A stretch of 64,000 bases of DNA from Alteribacillus iranensis. Its GTDB lineage: Bacteria; Bacillota; Bacilli; Bacillales; Marinococcaceae. The position numbers and the translations under genes were made by a program. The stretch's first letter is position 1. The number at the start of each line of letters is the position of its first letter. The stretch covers positions 108,849 to 172,848 of the forward strand of contig NZ_FONT01000004.1 in assembly GCF_900113025.1 (NCBI RefSeq), written 5' to 3'. Under the pieces are notes generated by a model. That model worked only from the letters and a program-made list of their open reading frames with translations, was not told the DNA's origin and searched no databases. Shown one piece after another: positions 62,358-64,000 of this stretch.

Positions 62358-63839
62358 TCACTTTTTACTATGCGGTTTCATGTACACAGTTTTATATTCA
62401 GTGTAAAAGTCTATAGCTGTGCTTCCCACTTCTCGGAAGCCACCAACTCCAGTGTCTTTAATTCCTCCAAATGGAAATTGCGGTTCACTGTAAGTTGAAG
62501 GCATATTCACGTGGGTAAATCCTGCTTCAATGTTGTTGATGAACTTTGTAGCCAGCTCCAAGTCATTTGTATAAATGGTTGATGATAACCCATATTCCAC
62601 TCTGTTTGACCATTCTAATGCTTGGTCAAAGTCTTCTGCTTCCATAATGCTGATGACTGGTCCAAATATTTCTTCCTGTGCAATCGTCATATCTGGAGTA
62701 ATATTCCGGAAGAGGGTCGGAGCTACAAAATAACCATGCGCGTTCTCTCCTTCAGTTATTTGTTCGCCTCCCGTGATTAACACACCGTTTTCCTTTTTAC
62801 CAATCTCAATATATTCCAAAATATCTTCCATCGACCCTTTATCAATAACCGGCCCCATGTCTGTTTCAGAATGAAGCGGATTCCCGATATTCAGATTTTT
62901 TACTTTTTCTGTGAGAATCTCTATAAATTCTTCCGCTACAGATTTAACCACAATGACACGGCTGGTCGCAGTACAACGCTGGCCACTTTCGCCAAATCCT
63001 CCTGCAATAACATGATTAGCTGCTAGTTCCAAATCGGCGTCTTCGAGAACAACAAATGGGTTTTTCCCTCCCATTTCTGCCTGAAATCTCGCACCGCGTT
63101 TAGCAATTAATTGATTGATTGCTAGTCCCACTCCATTGGAACCTGTAAAGCTAACAGCCTTAATGTCTGCATGATTGGCAATAGCGTTTCCTACTTTGGA
63201 TCCCGGACCAGTTACGTAATTGACAGCACCGCCTGGAAGACCTACAGCTTGATAAGCTTCTACCAGCCAATAGCTGACAACCGGTGTTTGACTGGAAGGT
63301 TTAAATACTACAGTACATCCACAAGTGAGCGCAGTAGCAATTTTCCAAGCAGCGATCGCAAGAGGCACATTCCAAGGAGTAATCACACCAACTACACCAA
63401 TCGGCTCACGTTTTGTATATCCGATGATATCTTTGTCCCAAGAAGGTATGGTTTCGCCAGTTAACCTTTCTGCTTCCCCTGCCAAGTAACGCATACAGCG
63501 AATGGTTCGAACAACTTCTGCCTTTGCATCCGCATAAGACTTCCCGACTTCTTTGATCAGTTGTTCAATATATTCTTCAGACCGTTCCTCAATGTAAGCT
63601 GCAGCACGCAGGATGTACACTCCTCGTTCTGGAGCCGCTGTTTCTCTCCACGAGGGTAATGCTTTCTTCGCAGCCTCTACTGCTGCATTTACATCTTCTT
63701 CTCCTGATTGCTGGCAAATTCCAAGCTCCATACGGGTATCGGCCGGATTAGTAACAGTAAATGTCTTTCCAGTAGTCGCCGGGACAGAATCTTCTCCAAT
63801 TATGTTCTGGTATATCCTTGTTTTTTCTTGTACTGCCAA
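62358..63839 (-). CDS. aldehyde dehydrogenase, probably for malonate semialdehyde or a related aldehyde
   Basis: A 493-residue NAD(P)-dependent enzyme of the ALDH superfamily. It has GVITPWNVPLAIAAWKIA, the general-base glutamate in FQAEMGGKNP and the catalytic cysteine in ESGQRCTATSR. It resembles the alpha-ketoglutaric-semialdehyde group, so the substrate is inferred from the operon: the aldehyde made from beta-alanine. TTG 63839 is chosen because AAGGAGG lies 8 bases upstream, inside the longer ATG frame that begins at 63857. It is the first gene after the operon promoter. Confidence 0.88.
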   Translation of the reverse strand: MAVQEKTRIYQNIIGEDSVPATTGKTFTVTNPADTRMELGICQQSGEEDVNAAVEAAKKALPSWRETAAPERGVYILRAAAYIEERSEEYIEQLIKEVGKSYADAKAEVVRTIRCMRYLAGEAERLTGETIPSWDKDIIGYTKREPIGVVGVITPWNVPLAIAAWKIATALTCGCTVVFKPSSQTPVVSYWLVEAYQAVGLPGGAVNYVTGPGSKVGNAIANHADIKAVSFTGSNGVGLAINQLIAKRGARFQAEMGGKNPFVVLEDADLELAANHVIAGGFGESGQRCTATSRVIVVKSVAEEFIEILTEKVKNLNIGNPLHSETDMGPVIDKGSMEDILEYIEIGKKENGVLITGGEQITEGENAHGYFVAPTLFRNITPDMTIAQEEIFGPVISIMEAEDFDQALEWSNRVEYGLSSTIYTNDLELATKFINNIEAGFTHVNMPSTYSEPQFPFGGIKDTGVGGFREVGSTAIDFYTEYKTVYMKPHSKK

Positions 63840-63948
63840 GATTTCGTCCTCCTTCATTCATCGGAATCACGATATGTCGATCAGTCTTCTCTATATCCCG
63901 TCCTCTCTCTTCACCTCCCTTCTAAATTTTCTCAATGTTCTTAATGAA

Positions 63949-63977
63949 ATACTATAATATCAATATTAAAATGTCAA
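63949..63977 (-). promoter_or_regulatory. sigma-A promoter of the pyrimidine-degradation operon
   Basis: On the minus strand TTGACA (63977-63972), a 17-base spacer and TAGTAT (63954-63949). The leader to the TTG start is about 105 bases. The surrounding AT-rich palindromic sequence could hold an operator, but I see no known motif. Confidence 0.75.
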
Positions 63978-64000
63978 TAACTTTAATTGCATTATTTATA

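Overview
The window reads as the chromosome of an endospore-forming member of the Bacillaceae, probably a halophilic or halotolerant genus of the Halobacillus/Virgibacillus type. The support is a tricistronic GerA-type germination receptor, the spore protein Tlp, a CotX/CotV coat protein, B. subtilis-style Ku and two-domain LigD, strong AGGAGG ribosome sites with frequent TTG and GTG starts, and GC-rich intergenic repeats of a kind common in halotolerant Bacillaceae. The genus is inference; the family is well supported. No plasmid, prophage or CRISPR array is visible.

Left part (1-17 kb). On the minus strand the window opens inside a Gabija anti-phage system: GajA is complete, GajB is cut by the window edge, and upstream of them lies a PD-(D/E)XK-like nuclease gene with a frameshift near its 3' end. 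Then come a secreted glycerophosphodiesterase, the gerA-type operon with its small membrane partner, a patatin-like hydrolase with an altered nucleophile elbow, a BisC/TorA-like molybdoenzyme, an EamA exporter, DUF3870 and GNAT proteins, and a chemoreceptor behind a near-perfect sigma-D promoter.

Centre (17-38 kb). A DUF2294 protein precedes DabB-DabA, the energy-coupled inorganic carbon pump, and a beta-carbonic-anhydrase-like protein that has lost its zinc ligands. Iron-export FetAB, RarD, DUF2935, HtpX, an Aquifex-type aconitase, a tiny zinc-ribbon protein and a cupin follow. A stress and repair block holds CBS, KGG-repeat and Ku genes between two inverted copies of an intergenic repeat, then LigD, a uracil-DNA glycosylase and Tlp. 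A YtrA-like GntR-ABC operon closes this part, with its operator over the promoter.

Right part (38-64 kb). Two ring-cleaving dioxygenases sit under a MhqR-like MarR regulator with a palindromic operator. An IS200/IS605 element with an intact tnpB and a decayed tnpA has split a DUF2200 gene. Then come a TauE/SafE permease, coat proteins, an AEC carrier, an ABC-2 exporter, tRNA-Arg(CCT), a small FbpB protein, a P-loop/Asp23-like fusion, alanine dehydrogenase, a YlmA-type ATPase, a possible ADP-ribosyltransferase-fold protein and SalA/Mrp. The last 10 kb is one minus-strand operon for reductive pyrimidine breakdown: aldehyde dehydrogenase, PreT, PreA, dihydropyrimidinase, NCS1 permease, a small unknown, malic enzyme and a class III aminotransferase. 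It has its own sigma-A promoter at the right edge and shows no beta-ureidopropionase.
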